Shown here: one piece after another, positions 1-13,700 of the stretch
Position numbering within the stretch: position 1 is the stretch's first letter
How the letters are laid out: every line of letters begins with the position of its first letter
Assembly (NCBI GenBank): GCA_017506865.1
Contig: JAFCMP010000037.1
Span: 310,001-374,000 of the forward strand
Length of the DNA stretch: 64,000 bases
Origin: Tribonema minus
Taxonomy: Eukaryota > Sar > Xanthophyceae > Tribonematales > Tribonemataceae
Direction of reading: 5' to 3'
Notes under the pieces: model-generated
What the model was told of the DNA's origin: nothing
The model's database searches: none
Seen by the model: the letters and a program-made list of their open reading frames with translations, nothing else
Program-made: the position numbers and the translations under genes

Positions 1-297
1 AGAAGAGGCTCTCCGCGCAAGGCGCGTACGAGCGCGACGTTGTGTGACGCCAACGTTGTGCGACAGCCCACGTGCGGGCGTTCAGCGCACGGCGATCCAG
101 GCGCGCGGTGCGGGGCAGGCCGGCGCTGAGCGCTGCTGCCATTGCTGCGAGCGACACACACACACACACACACACACATACACATGCATCACCGCCCCAC
201 GTCAATGGTCAGTGCTGTGAATCCGCAAGCGCCGCCAGCGCGACACTCATCGCGCTCACACCGCACTGACCTTCCCTGTTCCGCCGCGGCGGCGCAG
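1..297. other. 5' intronic or unresolved sequence with CA microsatellite
   Basis: Sequence before the first placed FAB1 exon. It contains an alternating CA tract at about 154-184. A pyrimidine tract with CAG at 295-297 forms the exon 1 acceptor. No other gene is supported. Confidence 0.5.
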
Positions 298-1722
298 GAG
301 CCGCCGGAGGAAGCAGCACAGTACCGTGCGGCGCTCGAAGCGGCTGCCGTGCGCCACCTGGAGGCCATGGTGCGCCAGCTCCTGCGGCTGAGCCCCGAGA
401 TACCCGAAAACAGGTACGCAGAGTAGGCCTGGGCGTAGGTATGTATGGAGTGACTCCATTGGAGTCAGTACCGAAACGCGTATGCGGGTGCGGAGCACTG
501 TATCGTGCAAACCTGCGATGGCGTCGGCGCACGCCGCCTCCGCACGCTTCCGATAGACGTCGCCTGCTGCGATCTGCACGTGTGCTGTGTTTGTAGCAGG
601 GTACAACGGGCCGCTGCAGGCTGGGGACTGGCGGTCGCTGGCATGCGTATACTTGCAGCAAGCATTATTCGGGTTTGGGTTAGCGTTAGGGTTGGTAGCC
701 CAGGCCCGCCCTCGGCGTTTATGCAGCCACTGTTTGGCCCTGGCAAATCGTGAGGCGTCAGCGCTGCCCTCGCCTCTGTTGCTGGCAACGCCTGCGCCCT
801 CAAGATCAGCGGCTCCGCGTTCTTGCTGATGAAACAGAACAAGCACTCAGTGACCTTGTTGTCGTCTCTCTGCGCGCCGCGCGCGCATGCTGCAGGCAGG
901 AGGAGTGGGCGCCCATTGTGGCGAGCCTCGTGCAGCAGGTGGTGGGCACTGTGGACCCCGACGTCAAGCGCGGCGACCACCTCGACATACGCCCCTACGT
1001 CAAGATCAAACTCATCCCCGGTAAGGGTGTGTGGAGCGGGGGGGGGGGGGCATGCAGTGCGAAGTTTGTAGAATAACCCTGGCGTCAAGCGCGGCTACCA
1101 CCTCGACGTTCGCCCCTACGTCAAGATCAAGCTCATCTTTGGTAAATGGCTAATGCATGTAAGATCATGCCCGTTTCCGGTAGGGGGGGGGCGGGGGCGG
1201 GGCGGCTTGAAATGCACATTTGTAAGATGACGCGAATGTCAAGCGCGGCGGCCACTTTGGCATACGCCCATGCGTCAATGTCAGGTCCATTCCGGGTAAG
1301 GGGCGGCAAGGGGGGAACGCACGTCACGCAGTAGAATGCGCTCAGACGCACCACAATGTGACGTGTTGCCAACTGAGCGGCAGTGACAGGAGCAGGCCAG
1401 AGACACCAAGTTGGGACACAGCTGGAGCAGAGCATGAAGTACACAGGACACATTAGTATATATACCAAAGTATTGTCAATGAGCAATGCGCGCTTCGCAC
1501 CGCGTGAAGTAGGACGGGGCGCGACTGCCGCTGCTTCGGTTACTTGGTGCGGGAGTTGGCTTGTTGGCTTGTTTGGTCGCTCACGCGGTCGCGCTCATTT
1601 GCCGCTGCCGCCGCCCCCGCGCAACTGCCGCTGCCGCAGGCGGCAGCACGTCCGAGTGCCGCTACGTTGACGGCGTGGTCTTCACCAAGAACGTCGCGCA
1701 CAAGGCCATGGCGCGCGAGATC
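298..1722 (+). CDS. FAB1: FAB1 exons 1-3: segment before the chaperonin domain
   Basis: Exon 1 (298-413) gives a helical stretch with AVRHLEAMVRQLLR. Exon 2 (896-1020) gives EEWAPIVASLVQQVV followed by DIRPYVKIKLIPG, and exon 3 (1640-1722) gives DGVVFTKNVAHKAMAREI. In Fab1 homologues the same order (W..I...L, then YVK(I/V)K, then the 'V-CTKN-H-M' signature) leads directly into the TCP-1 domain, so these exons fix frame and identity. Exon 2 starts at 896 rather than 900, because only that acceptor keeps the frame. Sequence 1-297 is upstream intron or unseen exon and holds a CA microsatellite. Confidence 0.85.
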
Positions 1723-4700
1723 GTGAGTACAGCTCGCACACAGCGCTATCTGCATGCCGCCTCCTGACTCAAAGACCTGGCGCGCATGTCTCCTTGGTAG
1801 TTTGCAGCACACCGTGCCTTTGACGTCAACAATGCGCCACAAATCAGCAGGTCGTGCAATGGCGCGCTATGCGCTGCTGCCCGGCAGAGGTGGTTGGCAA
1901 TTCAGGCCTTTCTCTGCCTGGTGCACGCTCGGCGATTTGATGTCGTGACAAAGCTGCGGCGCTCGTGCCTACGCGTCGCAGAATGAGCGGGTTGAGCGAT
2001 GTTGCGTCGGTGGTGCTGGTGGTGCCTGTGCAGAGCGCGGCAGCGCAAGAGAGCACTGCAAGCGAAGTGACGCAATCTTAAAACCAGAAACAGTAAGAGG
2101 AGACTGAGCAGAAGCTCAGCGGTCGGTCAAAGTGTGAGCCCTGGCCGCGCTGCGCAGCGTGCAAGTCTTGCAGCACCTCACTGCGCGGCAGCATGCAGTC
2201 CAAGGGCACGCAGCACGCCGGTGATGCCTCGACGCGGCTGCCTTGAAGTGAGAGATGAATTCTTTCTGCATCTACCGTTGTGCTGCAGCTGGACTTTATC
2301 CCCGCTAGGCGTGAGTGCATGCTGCCCACACATGGTCTCCTCTGAACTTGTGCCACCAGCGCCACTCGCGCTCACATGTCGAGTGAGCAGACCGCCACTC
2401 TCGCTCTTCATCACCGGCTGAGCCCAAGCATCGCTTTGCCGTCGCCTGGGTCTCTCGCGCGTGCAATGGCTGCACTACGTCATTGCAACGCCGCACAACT
2501 ACTAGTACCCGCACCGCAGGAGCGGTGAGGCCGAGCATGCTGCCGATCGCCGACGACGTCGCTGTATACATACCGTAGATGAGTACAGTTAGACTCGCCC
2601 CTGCAATTTCACAATCTTCTGCCGTCACCGCGCGACAGGAGAGCCCGCGCATGCTGCTCATCAGCGGCGGCGTGGAGTTCCAGCGCGCCGGCGCCGCGGG
2701 CTGCCGCATGAGCTCCCTCGACACGCTGCTCGAGCAGGAGGAGCGCTACACGCAGATACTGGTCGACAAGGTGGCGGCGCTCAGGCCGGACCTCGTGCTT
2801 GTGGGCCGCGCCGTCAGCCGCGCCGCGCAGGTGTGTGCGGCGCCTGTGAAAGTTGTCGCCAAACGCGCGTGTACTTACGCACTCAGTGAACATGGGAGTG
2901 CGTGGGGTTTCAAGAGAGAGGACGGGTTGCCCGCTAGGTCTAGTAGCCCTAGTGCTAACCCAACAGGAGGAGCGCTACACGCAGATACTGGTTTGACAAG
3001 GTGGCAGCGCTCAGACCGGACCTCGTGCTCGTGGGCCGCGCCGTCAGCCGCGCCGCGCAGGTGGGTGCGGTACTCGTTGAAGACGTCACCAAAAGAGAGG
3101 TGTGTATGTACATGGCAACACGGGGGTGCGGGGGTTCTCGGTGCGGACTAGCCCTAGCACTAGGGTTGGGTGATGCTGACCCTAACCATAGCCCTAGCGC
3201 TAGCCCAACAGGAGGAGCGCTACACGCAGATACTGGTCGACAAGGCGGCGGCGCTCAGATCGGACCTGGTGCTCGTGGCCGCGCCGTCAGCTGCGCCCCG
3301 CAGGTCGGCATTGGCGCGCGTGACCGTGGGCTATTGCGGTGCGCGGAATCTGGCTCAATCTGGAGCGCTGTGCGGGCGCGTATCGCCGCGTCATGGCTGT
3401 CTCTTTCAGCCACGAGCACATGCGGCAGCGCTCACAGTGGCAATGCCCGGAGCACACCTGACTTGTCGTGCCGTCGGCGGCGCCGCCACGCAGGCGCGGC
3501 CTGTGCACGGAATGCACGCAGTCGCAGCGCGCGCATCGAGGCGGGCGCGTGCCACAGTCGAATCAGACTCTGCACATGCCGTTATTCGTGGCTCTGTCAT
3601 CCCAGTCACCCTGGCCCCCTCGTCCGCCCTGTCCCCTGAGCTGTTTCGCGCTTCCCCAGACTGTGCTATGGCGCGTCCGCTGCACGCTCAACCCCCTTCC
3701 TTCCCCCCCCCCCCCATAAACATCTGTGCAGGACCTTCTGCGCAAGCACGGCATCGCGCTGCTGCACCACGTCAAGCCGCGCCTGATGGAGCGCATCGCG
3801 CGCCTCGTCGGCGCGCAGATCCTGCCGAGCATTGAGTACGTCATGAGCAGGTATGCAGGTATGCCAACCCTAGCCCTAGAAACGTGTCCTACTAAGTCGG
3901 ACGCTTCATTGTTGACAATGGTTTCAGGAGCAATCGGTACACAAAAGCAACACATCATCAGTGACGGTGTCACCAATGGAGCCGGCGGTCCTCTGTTCAA
4001 TTTTACTTTTTTTTACCAGTCCTTTGGTGCTGCGTGCGACAATGCTGCCCATCAGTAATCCACGTCTTGTCGTTCGCGTTCGACGCTGTTGCGAGCCGCA
4101 AGGTCTGTTCTTGTTGGTAGCGTATGAGGGTTAAGGTCAGGGTTAGCCTGAGTGGTGGACCAAGACTTGGCTAATAGCCTAATACCAACAGGAGCACCAT
4201 AAGTTTGGAACAGTGCAATCAGAGCTCTCTCCGCCGCCTGCACTGCACGGTACCAATGTGGCACATCGTTCTATCATGCCTCACGCACACTATGCACTGT
4301 TGAATGGGTAGCACGCACACCACTTTTCTTGCTCTGACGGCATTCTTTCAAGAGCACGCACACAAGTCGCAGCATGATGCAGGCAGCTGAGCATGCGTGT
4401 GCCCGTCACCAGAGCAGGGCGCTCTGAAGCACTGCTTCAGCCCGCTTCAGCAGTGGGCGTATGCAGCAGCGCTCACAGCGCCCGCTGCGCCGCCGCCGCC
4501 GCGCGCATGCACCCTGTGCAGCAACACAGCTTTTCCAAGCTGCACATCTCCCCCCCTGTCCCCCCTCATATAATATATTTAAAGAAGAAACATTATGCAA
4601 CAACGCTCCACGCCCACAACACGCCTCCGCCGCGCAGGGGCGGCGCCTCCGAGGGCCAGCTGGGCATGTGCGGGCGCTTCACCGCCGTGTCATACCCGAG

Positions 4701-7700
4701 CGTGCACCTCGAGCGCATCATCGCTCAGCGACGCCGCGCGCTCGCGTCGCTGCCGCCGCCGCGCGACTTTGCCGCCAAGGCCTTCCCACCCGTCTTTGCC
4801 GGCATCACGGACGCAGATGCCGGCGGCGGCGGCGGCGGCAGCGCGCGCAACGCCGCGCCGCGCGGCAGGGCGGCGCAGGGGCGGCGCGGCGGCGGCGGCG
4901 GCGGCGGCAGCAGCGGCGGCGGCGGGGGGTCGCTGTCCGATGCAGTTACGGATGGCGAGGACGACGACGATGGTGACGTGCACCACCAGAGGTGAGCTGC
5001 TTGAAGATTGTGGTGATGGGCTCGCACGTACCTGAGGGATGAACTCATTGGTAGCTGATCGTGTGCGACGTGGAGCTTGCTGCGGCCGCTCTCGTGTGGA
5101 GGCCTCTACAGAAGGAGATGGTCGATGATATCGTCGGGGGGGCCGGTGAGCATATGAAGGTGTACACAGTGGGCGTGTGCATGCGATGGCAGGTGGTGCT
5201 GCGCTCATGCTGCAGCCCGTGACAGAGATGTGTCTCAAGAAGCACTTGTGGCCCTGAACGTCGCCTGCACGGCGACCGTCGGCTGGCCTCAGCGGCCGCA
5301 CTTGCACCGTTCCGCTTTCCGCACTGCTCACAGCGGCATGCGCGACGACGTCTGCCGCGCTTCGCAGCTCCTCAACACGCATCACGGCAGCGCGTTCACG
5401 CCCCCCCCCCCCCCCCCTCCCCCCCCCTCCGCCAGGTGGGTGCCGCGCGCGTTCCGCCGCACGCGCGGACGCGGCCACACCACGTACGTCCTCCTCGAGG
5501 GCTGCCCGCGTGCGCTCGGCTGCACGCTCGTGCTGCGCGGCGGCGAGCGGCGCGAGCTGCGCGCCGTCAAGGCCGCCGCCGCCTTCGCCATCGGCGCCGC
5601 GTACAACCTGCGCCTCGAGGTCGCCTACCTGGATGACCGCAAGGCGCGCCTGCCGCCCTCCGCCGTTGTCGACGCCGCCTGGGTGACGGACGGCGGCGCG
5701 GCGGCGGCGGCGGAGGGGGGCGGCGGCGGCGGCGGCGAGCGCGAGCGCACACTGCTGTCGTCGTCGCTGATCGTGGACTTTGGGTCGCCGGACGAGGTGC
5801 GTGCGCAGGCGAGGAACCTCGCCCGCCTCACGACGTACTCTCTGCACTCTCAGCTCAGCAGTTCCAGGACACACCTGACCACCCCCTGGAGAGATGGTTG
5901 CATTCTGAGGTGCCGCTGTGCAGAGTGCTTAGATGAGAACGGTTTCGGTCCCACGATCGGCTGCTTCCGTGTGCGACCCGATGTGCCAGCGGATGCGGCA
6001 GTTCAAACGGCAGCAGCGTCGTGTGGCGCTCATGCGCCACAAGCCTCTCTGACAAACCGCATCTCCCAGGTCGCTCATTCCTCATGCACGGAGCCTGAAT
6101 GCTGGCTCCCTGCCCAATCTGTCAAACAGCCCTGCCACTGCTGTACCTCAAGTGCACAATCCCGGCGTGTTCACATCGCCCCCCCCCCCTCCCCCCCCCT
6201 TTGTGCGCAGGCGCTGGGCGGCAGCGCCATGACGCCGTACGCGCACCAGAGCCTCCTCATTACAAGCGTGTGGATGACGCACCGCTCGCAGTGCTGCCCC
6301 GCGGAGGTCAAGGGCATCAGGTGCGCTGCATCTTGAAGTAGGCGCTTGAAGTTGGCGGCCTTGCTTGCTCTGGGCTGCGTTGCTCATGGTCGTGATGGCG
6401 AGCGCCTCGTTGCCGGCGCCAGGGTGACGCGCCGCGCGCGGCGCTGCCCCACAAGGTCAAGGGCATCTGGCGCGCTCCATCTTTAAGTAGGCACTTGAAG
6501 TAGGCGCTTGAACTAGGCGGTCTTGCTTGCTCTTGGTCGCGTAGCTGATCGTCGTGACAGTGGTCGCCTCGTCGCCGGCGCCACGGTGACGCACTGCGAG
6601 CAGAGCTGCCCCACTTGGTCAAGGGTGCATCAGGTGCGCTGCCTCTTGAAATAGGCGCTCTTGCTTTCATCGTCGCGTTGCGCATGATCATAATTTTAAG
6701 TAGGCGCTCTTCCTTTACTGTTGCGTTGGTCATCATTGTGACGGTGGTGGCCTCTTCGCCGGCGCCACGGTGACGCGCCGCGCGCAGCACTGTTCCGCGG
6801 CAATCATCAGCATCAGGCGCGTTCCATCTCGGGGCATCCACCTTGTTGCGTCTGCGTCTTTCGTCATCGTGAGCAGCGACCAGTGCGCCAAGGCTGGCGG
6901 GTGGCCTGTTTGTACGCAAGGCTACTCTTGGGCCAGGAGTAGGCTGGCACTGTACGCGTGGAGTTCTGTCAGACGTGTATGGATGCACTGCACATGTACG
7001 CGGGCAGGTGGCAGTTTTGAGGGCTAGCTGCAGCGCGTCAAGCGCGCGAGACAGACACCACCTATTTGGCACCTGCGTCGGTCGTCTGTGTCACAGATAG
7101 CCCAAGTCGCCTTGCAAGTACCGAGGGCGAGCACAGGGTCCTTGCGCGCATATCAACAGGGCACCCCGCCGTATTCAGCACGATGCATGCCTCTGTCCCC
7201 TCAACCCCCCCCCCCTTCCCCTTCCCCTTCCCCCCCCCCTTCCCGCCCGCCCCCGCCCCCCACCGCTCAGGTACTACACCAAGCAGGACGTTGGCCTGGG
7301 CCAGTTTCTGCTCGACAGCTGCTTCAACCAGAGCCTCAAGTGCCAGAACGTGACGTGCAAGCGCGGCGTGCGCGACCACGTGCTGCGCTTCGTGCACGCC
7401 ACGGGCAGCGTCAGCATCACCGTCGGGCGCCTGCCGCAGGCGCTGCCGGTTGACCAGGTGCGCGCTGCCGCTGACGCCGCGGCCGCACGGCGTTTAGGGT
7501 CGGGGCCCGGGTTAGGATTAGGGTTAGGGGCAGGCGCTGCCGGTCGACTAGGTGCGCGCTGTTGCCGCCGCCGCGGCCGCACGACGTTTTAGGGTTAGAG
7601 TCAGGTCCCGGGGCAGTGTTAGGGCTACGGGCAGGCGCTGCCAGTTGACCAGGTGCGCGCCGCCGCCGCCGCGACGCAACGAAAAGTGTCAAGGTCGAGG

Positions 7701-10700
7701 TCAGGGTCAGGGTTAAGGCTAGGGTTAGGGTCAGGGCGCGCGCAATGCACAGCACCGGGGGGATACATAACGCCCAATGGCTAGGGTCAGGACTAGAGTT
7801 TAGGGATGGGGCGTCCTGAAACGCGGTACATTCGCGAACCGTCAGGCATGACCGAGCACTCGCTCGCCAGGACGTTTTGATTTATTCATTATTCGTTCAT
7901 TACTGCGCCGGTGCGGTTTCTTCCCGACAGTTCTGCGCCGCCGCGCTGCCATCACCTCTCCCCTCCCTTGCTCATCCCCCGTTCTCACATGTCGCCCCCC
8001 CCCCCCCTTTGTTTCAACGCGCCGCCGCAGCTCGCCGCGAAGGAGGACGCGGCGACGGGCGCGGGCGGCGAGGACAGCGCGGACGCCAGCGCGCACGGGC
8101 CGCCGCTGCCGCCGCCGCAGCAGCAGCAGCAGCAGCGCGACCCCCTGCGCTCGCCGCACCGCTTCGACACGCCCATCTACATGTGGAGCCACTGCCGGTA
8201 CGAGACGGGGAGAGAGAGAGAGTGTGTGTGTGGTATTGTGGCGCGTGGGGTTTGACAATTGCCTGTTGCAGAGTTCGGGCACGGTCAATCATGAATCCAC
8301 CTCCCTACAGAGTGTGCTGCAGTTTGTTAAGCGCGCCAGGGTTGGCGGACACGCATGAGCACGAAGGTTCAACAAGGGCCTAGATGAAGCAGGGTTGAGG
8401 TGGGGGGTGCAGGTTACAACAGGCCAGCGCGCAGCACGAGCGCTGCAGGCAGGCGCGGCGCCGGCGATCGAGCGACACCTGCGCCGTCGCTGCGGCGCGG
8501 GCCTCCCTTGCGTGCGGTCGCAGCGCTCAACTCTGATTTGCGCTCTATATGTATTACGTCGATGCGTGCAAGCACTTGCGAGAGTGGCACACTCGGCTGA
8601 GCGATGACGCCCTTGCTGCTCGCTGCCGCAGGCGCTGCGCGCGCATGGTGACGCCCATGGTGCGCATGTCGGAGGACACGTGGCGCTTCAGCTTTGGCAA
8701 GTTCCTCGAGGTCTTCTACTACAACGGCGCGGCGGTGGGCAGGCAAGTCTGACAGCTCAGTGGTTCAAGCTGATCGTTTGTGGGGCTGACAACGCCCTGA
8801 ACACGAGTTCAATTCCTACGGAAGGCACAATGTGAACAGTGCAAAACAACTAGCTTCAGCAACCTATGACAAGATTTGTCTTTACAGGTGGGATTTGCAG
8901 CGGCGCTCCGTCCGCTGCTCTCGCGCTGAGGCGCAATGCGTATTTCAAGAAGTGGGCCAGCGCTCACACGGGTGGCTGACTTGCGTGGGGTCACGCGCGC
9001 AGTGCTGAGCGTCGCCCGCTGTGACTGTGTCCCTAACTTTTGAGGGTTGTTTCAACTTCGATTGTTATGCTCATGCTCGACATGATGTTGTTCCATATGC
9101 CAGCAGACCACCTGAGCCGTGCAACAAGCAGCGTGCAGGCCACCTTGAGCTTTGCAACACGCAGTGTCCAGCGCACCAACGGCGTGCCCTGATGTACGTT
9201 TCGCGCGCTCGCAGAGCGCTGTGCAGCTGCTCTGATACGGGCTCAGCCCAGCACCACAGTGCTCAGTCGATGTCTTCCGTTCGCTGTGCGCACTCCAGAA
9301 CGCCCCGTTCGTCCATGATCCATGCACATGTTACGTGTCAGGGATCGGTCCAGCGCCACACAGCTTAAACAATGCCTTGCGCTTGCATGCCCCGTGTGCG
9401 CGCGTGTGCAGGAGCGCCGGGTGCTCTCACTCTCTGCAGCAGGACCACGTGCTCTTCTTCGGCTGCAGCAACCTGGTGAGGCGTCGCGTTCATGTTGTTG
9501 TTGTTTTAATGAGGGGTAGAGTTGAGGTTAGGGCCTTGCACTTCCTGCGCTGCTGCAGAAGCAGTTGGATGTGCGTGCGCGTATGCGTGTGTGTGCGTGT
9601 GTATCATCGCGTGAATCAACTCTCAGCAGTTTTTGACGGAAGAATGTACATATGCAGTGCAGGTGTTCCTCACCCCCTTTTGTGCAACAGAATGAGCAGT
9701 AGTGCACACACAAGCTTGCATGCCTTCCACTGCCACCTTACACACAGGCGTCGACAGAAGCGTGAACTTTCAGTATCTCAGCGCCGGCTTGCCACGCTCC
9801 ATGAGCGCCTCATCAAATCCACGACGGCCGCCGCCGCTGCAGTCGCAGCGCTCCGACACCCGTCTCCCCGCCCCTCCCCCCGGTGACGCATCAGACCGCC
9901 GTTCACGCTGTGGTGACGAGCATCACGCCAAGGGCGCAATACTTCACAACAGCACACGCCTACGTTTTGAAAACAAATCAACACTGTGGATCGATGATGC
10001 TGAAATGTTTATACCCTCCTCCCCCCCCCCCCCCCCCACCCCCCCCCCCCCTCCTCCGCGCCGCGCCCCCCCTTCGTGGCCCCCGCCAGGTGGCGCGCTT
10101 TGAGTACGAGCGCGTGCGCCCGTACGGCGTCTTCATGCGCGAGCGCCTCAACACGGGGCTCACCTCGCGCGCCGCGCCGCTCGCCGCTGTCAGCGCCGCG
10201 CTGTCGGGGCTCGCCGTCGAGGCGGTGAGTTCCAGTCTGAATTGGAGTCAAAGTGATAACTCAGTGGTGACTAAGAGGCCGAGTTTCTGGTGCAGTCGTG
10301 CGGCGCGACGCTGCGCTCGCTGCAGCTGGGGGGGGGAGGGGGGGCGCGCGCTTCCGTGCCGATGGTGTGTGAGGCACGCGCACGCGCGGAGTGCGCGCCT
10401 CAGCTGCTGTCTGGTCGCAGAGGTCGAACGCGGCACCGCGTTTTGACCTCCTGCTGAAGGTGAAGCGTGCTCAGGTATGTGGGGCAAGCTGGGCTAACCC
10501 TGATTCTACCCCATCCTGGCATCGGTAGCGTCGCCACTGTCTCATGCGCTGTAACGCGTGGGCCCACCACCTGCTGAAGTGATCTCACGCTTCACCTCGA
10601 TTACGCTTTTTGAGGCCGCTGTGCTGCGTGCCGCGATGCTCAGCAGGCGCACTTCCCTGTACAGCTCGTCAAGTACCAATTGCTGCTGAAATTTTTTTGC

Positions 10701-13700
10701 GCTCCTTGCTGTTCCCTGGCGACCCCCCCCCTCGCCGCAGCGTGTTGAGCACTGCAGATGCCATTCGAGACGTTGCAGTCTGCCAGCATGTGACGCTCCT
10801 CTCCGCTGAGAGCTGCTGCCCCCTGACCCTTTGCACAGGCCACGCTGTTTGGCGAGTTCAAGGCCATGTGCTGTTGCAGTTTGGCGGCTGTGACGCTCCT
10901 CCCCGCTGAGCGCTGCTGCCCCCGGACTCCGCCGCGCAGGCCACGCTGTTTGGCGAGTTCAAGGCCATGTGATGTTGCAGTTTGCCAGCATGTGACGCTC
11001 CTTCCCGCTGAGCACTGCTGCCCCCTGACCCCGCCGCGCAGGCCACGCTGTTTGGCGAGTTCAAGGCCATGTGATGTTGCAATTTGCCAGCATGTGACGC
11101 TCCTTCCCGCTGAGCACTGCTGCCCCCTGACCCCGCCGCGCAGGCGACACTATTTGGCGAGTTCAAGGCCATGTGCGCGCAGCTGGAGGCGCTTGCGGCA
11201 GACCCCAGCGTCGCGGGCGTGAGCGGACGAGAAGTCGTGGCCAAGGAGGGGCGTCACCTGTGGGCGGAGGTGACTTCGAGTTGCCAACTGCTCTGGAGTA
11301 GTGTCAAGCGGGTGCCGCATACGCTACAAATTCTAGAGACGCGACAAATTCCAGAGACGCAACAAATCCCAGAGACGCAACAAATTACAGAGACGCAACA
11401 AATTTTAGAGAGGTGGACAGTATATGTTCAGATGCCAGGTTGTGGTCAAGGAGGCACATCACCCGTGGGCAGAAAACTTGCTAACTGTTCTGGAGTAGCA
11501 CTGAGTGTCGTGCAGGTGCCACATGTGCAACGCTTTTCAGAGAGATGGACAGCGCATGTTCAGATGCCAGATGCGCAGTGGTCGCCGAAGCGATGGACAG
11601 CACACGTTTGGATGTCAAGTCGTGGCCAAGGAGGGGCGTCACCTGTGGGTGGAGGTGACTTGCCAACTTACCAGAAATAGGATACGAGGAATGGCGTTGA
11701 CTACGACACACACCATGCAGGTACAACATGCACAGGGCATTGACATGGTGCATACGCTTAGTTTTCAGGTTGCGGCTAAGGAGGGGCGGCGGTGCCGCAG
11801 CAAACCACCCATACCGGGAAGTACCTACTTTAATATAAAGAAGTAGTACACTCCTACATATACTTTGATCTTATATGTATGCTGCTTCGCAGAATATGCC
11901 AAATTTGAGACCGCTGCCTGTTTTCTGCCCTCGTGGCGCGCGCCATCGCGGAGGGCCTGCCGCAAGGCAGTGGCGACGCAATTTGTGGTGAAGCATGTAC
12001 TTTCAAGTATGAACTTCGCCACCTCAACTTGATGTCATGCGGTCACCGCACGCGCTTCAAGTGCTAATGCAGAGCGTTCGCCCCTTTTCCAATTTCAGGT
12101 GCGCGCCATGGCGGAGGGCCTGCTGCAGGCAGTCGCGGCGCAGCCGCTCGCCGTGCGCAGGCTCGCCGCGGCGCGCGACGCCGCGCTCCACTTCAGGTGC
12201 GTGCGCAGCAACCGTCACTTCGTGCTGGCAGTGTTGGGGGCATGCAGATTGCGCGTGTGGTCACTGGTCGTGTGCAGTGTAGTGGTGCTTTGGTGCACGT
12301 TGAGGCTGGCCATGAAGGCACGAGAACCACCTGTGAAAGGTCATCTCGGCAACGATGATTTGCCAGGTGATCATTCAACGAGCGCAGTCGTTCTCGCTGC
12401 GGCGCGCGACGCGCGCACCACAGGTGCGCGCGCAGCGACCGTCACTTCGTGCTGGCAGTTGTGGGGGCATACATACATGCACATACAGGGGGGGTCACGA
12501 TATAAGAGCGGGTTCGTCCCGCCAGCCTCACCGCTCTTATACTGTGACCGCTCCTATATCGTCCTTTGTGCTTAACTGGGGTTAGGGCTAACCCTAGCTA
12601 ACCCTAGCCTTAGACCTAGGGTTTGAAGTAAATAGCTAGGGTTTGTGTGCCAACAGTTGAAGTTGGCTATGAATTAAGTCGAGAAAGCTGCACCGTGCGC
12701 TATGCGCTGTGACTGATCGGTACGCGCTTGAGCGTTGTTGAATATCACGCAGAATCCGCTGCTCAGGCATCGTTCGTGAGGTGGCAAGTGGTAGGTGGGC
12801 ACGATATACGAGCGGTCTGCCCCGCGCAGCACCAAAATCGCTCTTATATCAACCAGATCCGTGTTCGGCCGTCAGACCGCTCTTATACTGTGACCGCTCT
12901 TATATTGAGCGCTCTTATATCGTGACCCCCCCTGTATATGTATCGTGCCGTCGCTGGCCGTGTGCAGTGTGGTGGTGCTTCTGGTGCACGTTGTTGAGGT
13001 TGGTACTTGAGGTTGGTCGTAAAGTCATGAGGACGCTCCAGGACGCGCTCCAGTCCAGGCGCGTGCGCAGCGCCATGGAGAACCATCGCACCATGCTGGC
13101 AGTCGTAGCAGTGCGGATAGTGCCCCTGGGCCTGCGGCCCGGTGCTGGGAGGCGACAGATAGAACCCGAGCGCGATTTGACCTTGCAACGACACTTCGCC
13201 ATCGTTGGTCGTGTGTGGCGGCGCTTTGATGTACGTCGTCCGGGTTATCGTGGGGGCACGAGAATCGGTCATATCGGCAACATTTTGTTTGGCAAGACCT
13301 CGTTCACTGAACGGAGTATACTGCATTTCCGTTTGGGTCCCGTGCAGCGCTGTATCGGCATCCCACGAACAGCCATGTATTTGAAGCACAGACATCAACC
13401 GTGATCATTGAACATGGCCACAATTCTTCGGGGCACAGCTTTTGATTTACCAGACATGTTTTATTGTCGTGTGCAACTTGAATGCGTGTAGGATCAGTAG
13501 TTCAGTCAGTTGTAACCGGAAACACTGATCGTACCTTTCGTCGTTGAGTGCCGGCACTGGAGTCGTCACATGCTGCCACTCCGGCACTGTTATGTTTGAG
13601 TATGTGACACTGCCCTGGCTGGTGTGCCTTGTTGTCGCTATGCAGTTGAACTACCCAGTTGAACTATGCACTTGACCCACCTGCCCTCGCAGATCGAGCG

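Noticed and set aside
4690-5874. Long minus-strand open frame (394 codons) opposite FAB1 exons 6-7
   Set aside because: Antisense shadow of GC-rich coding sequence. The plus strand has homology and splice structure.
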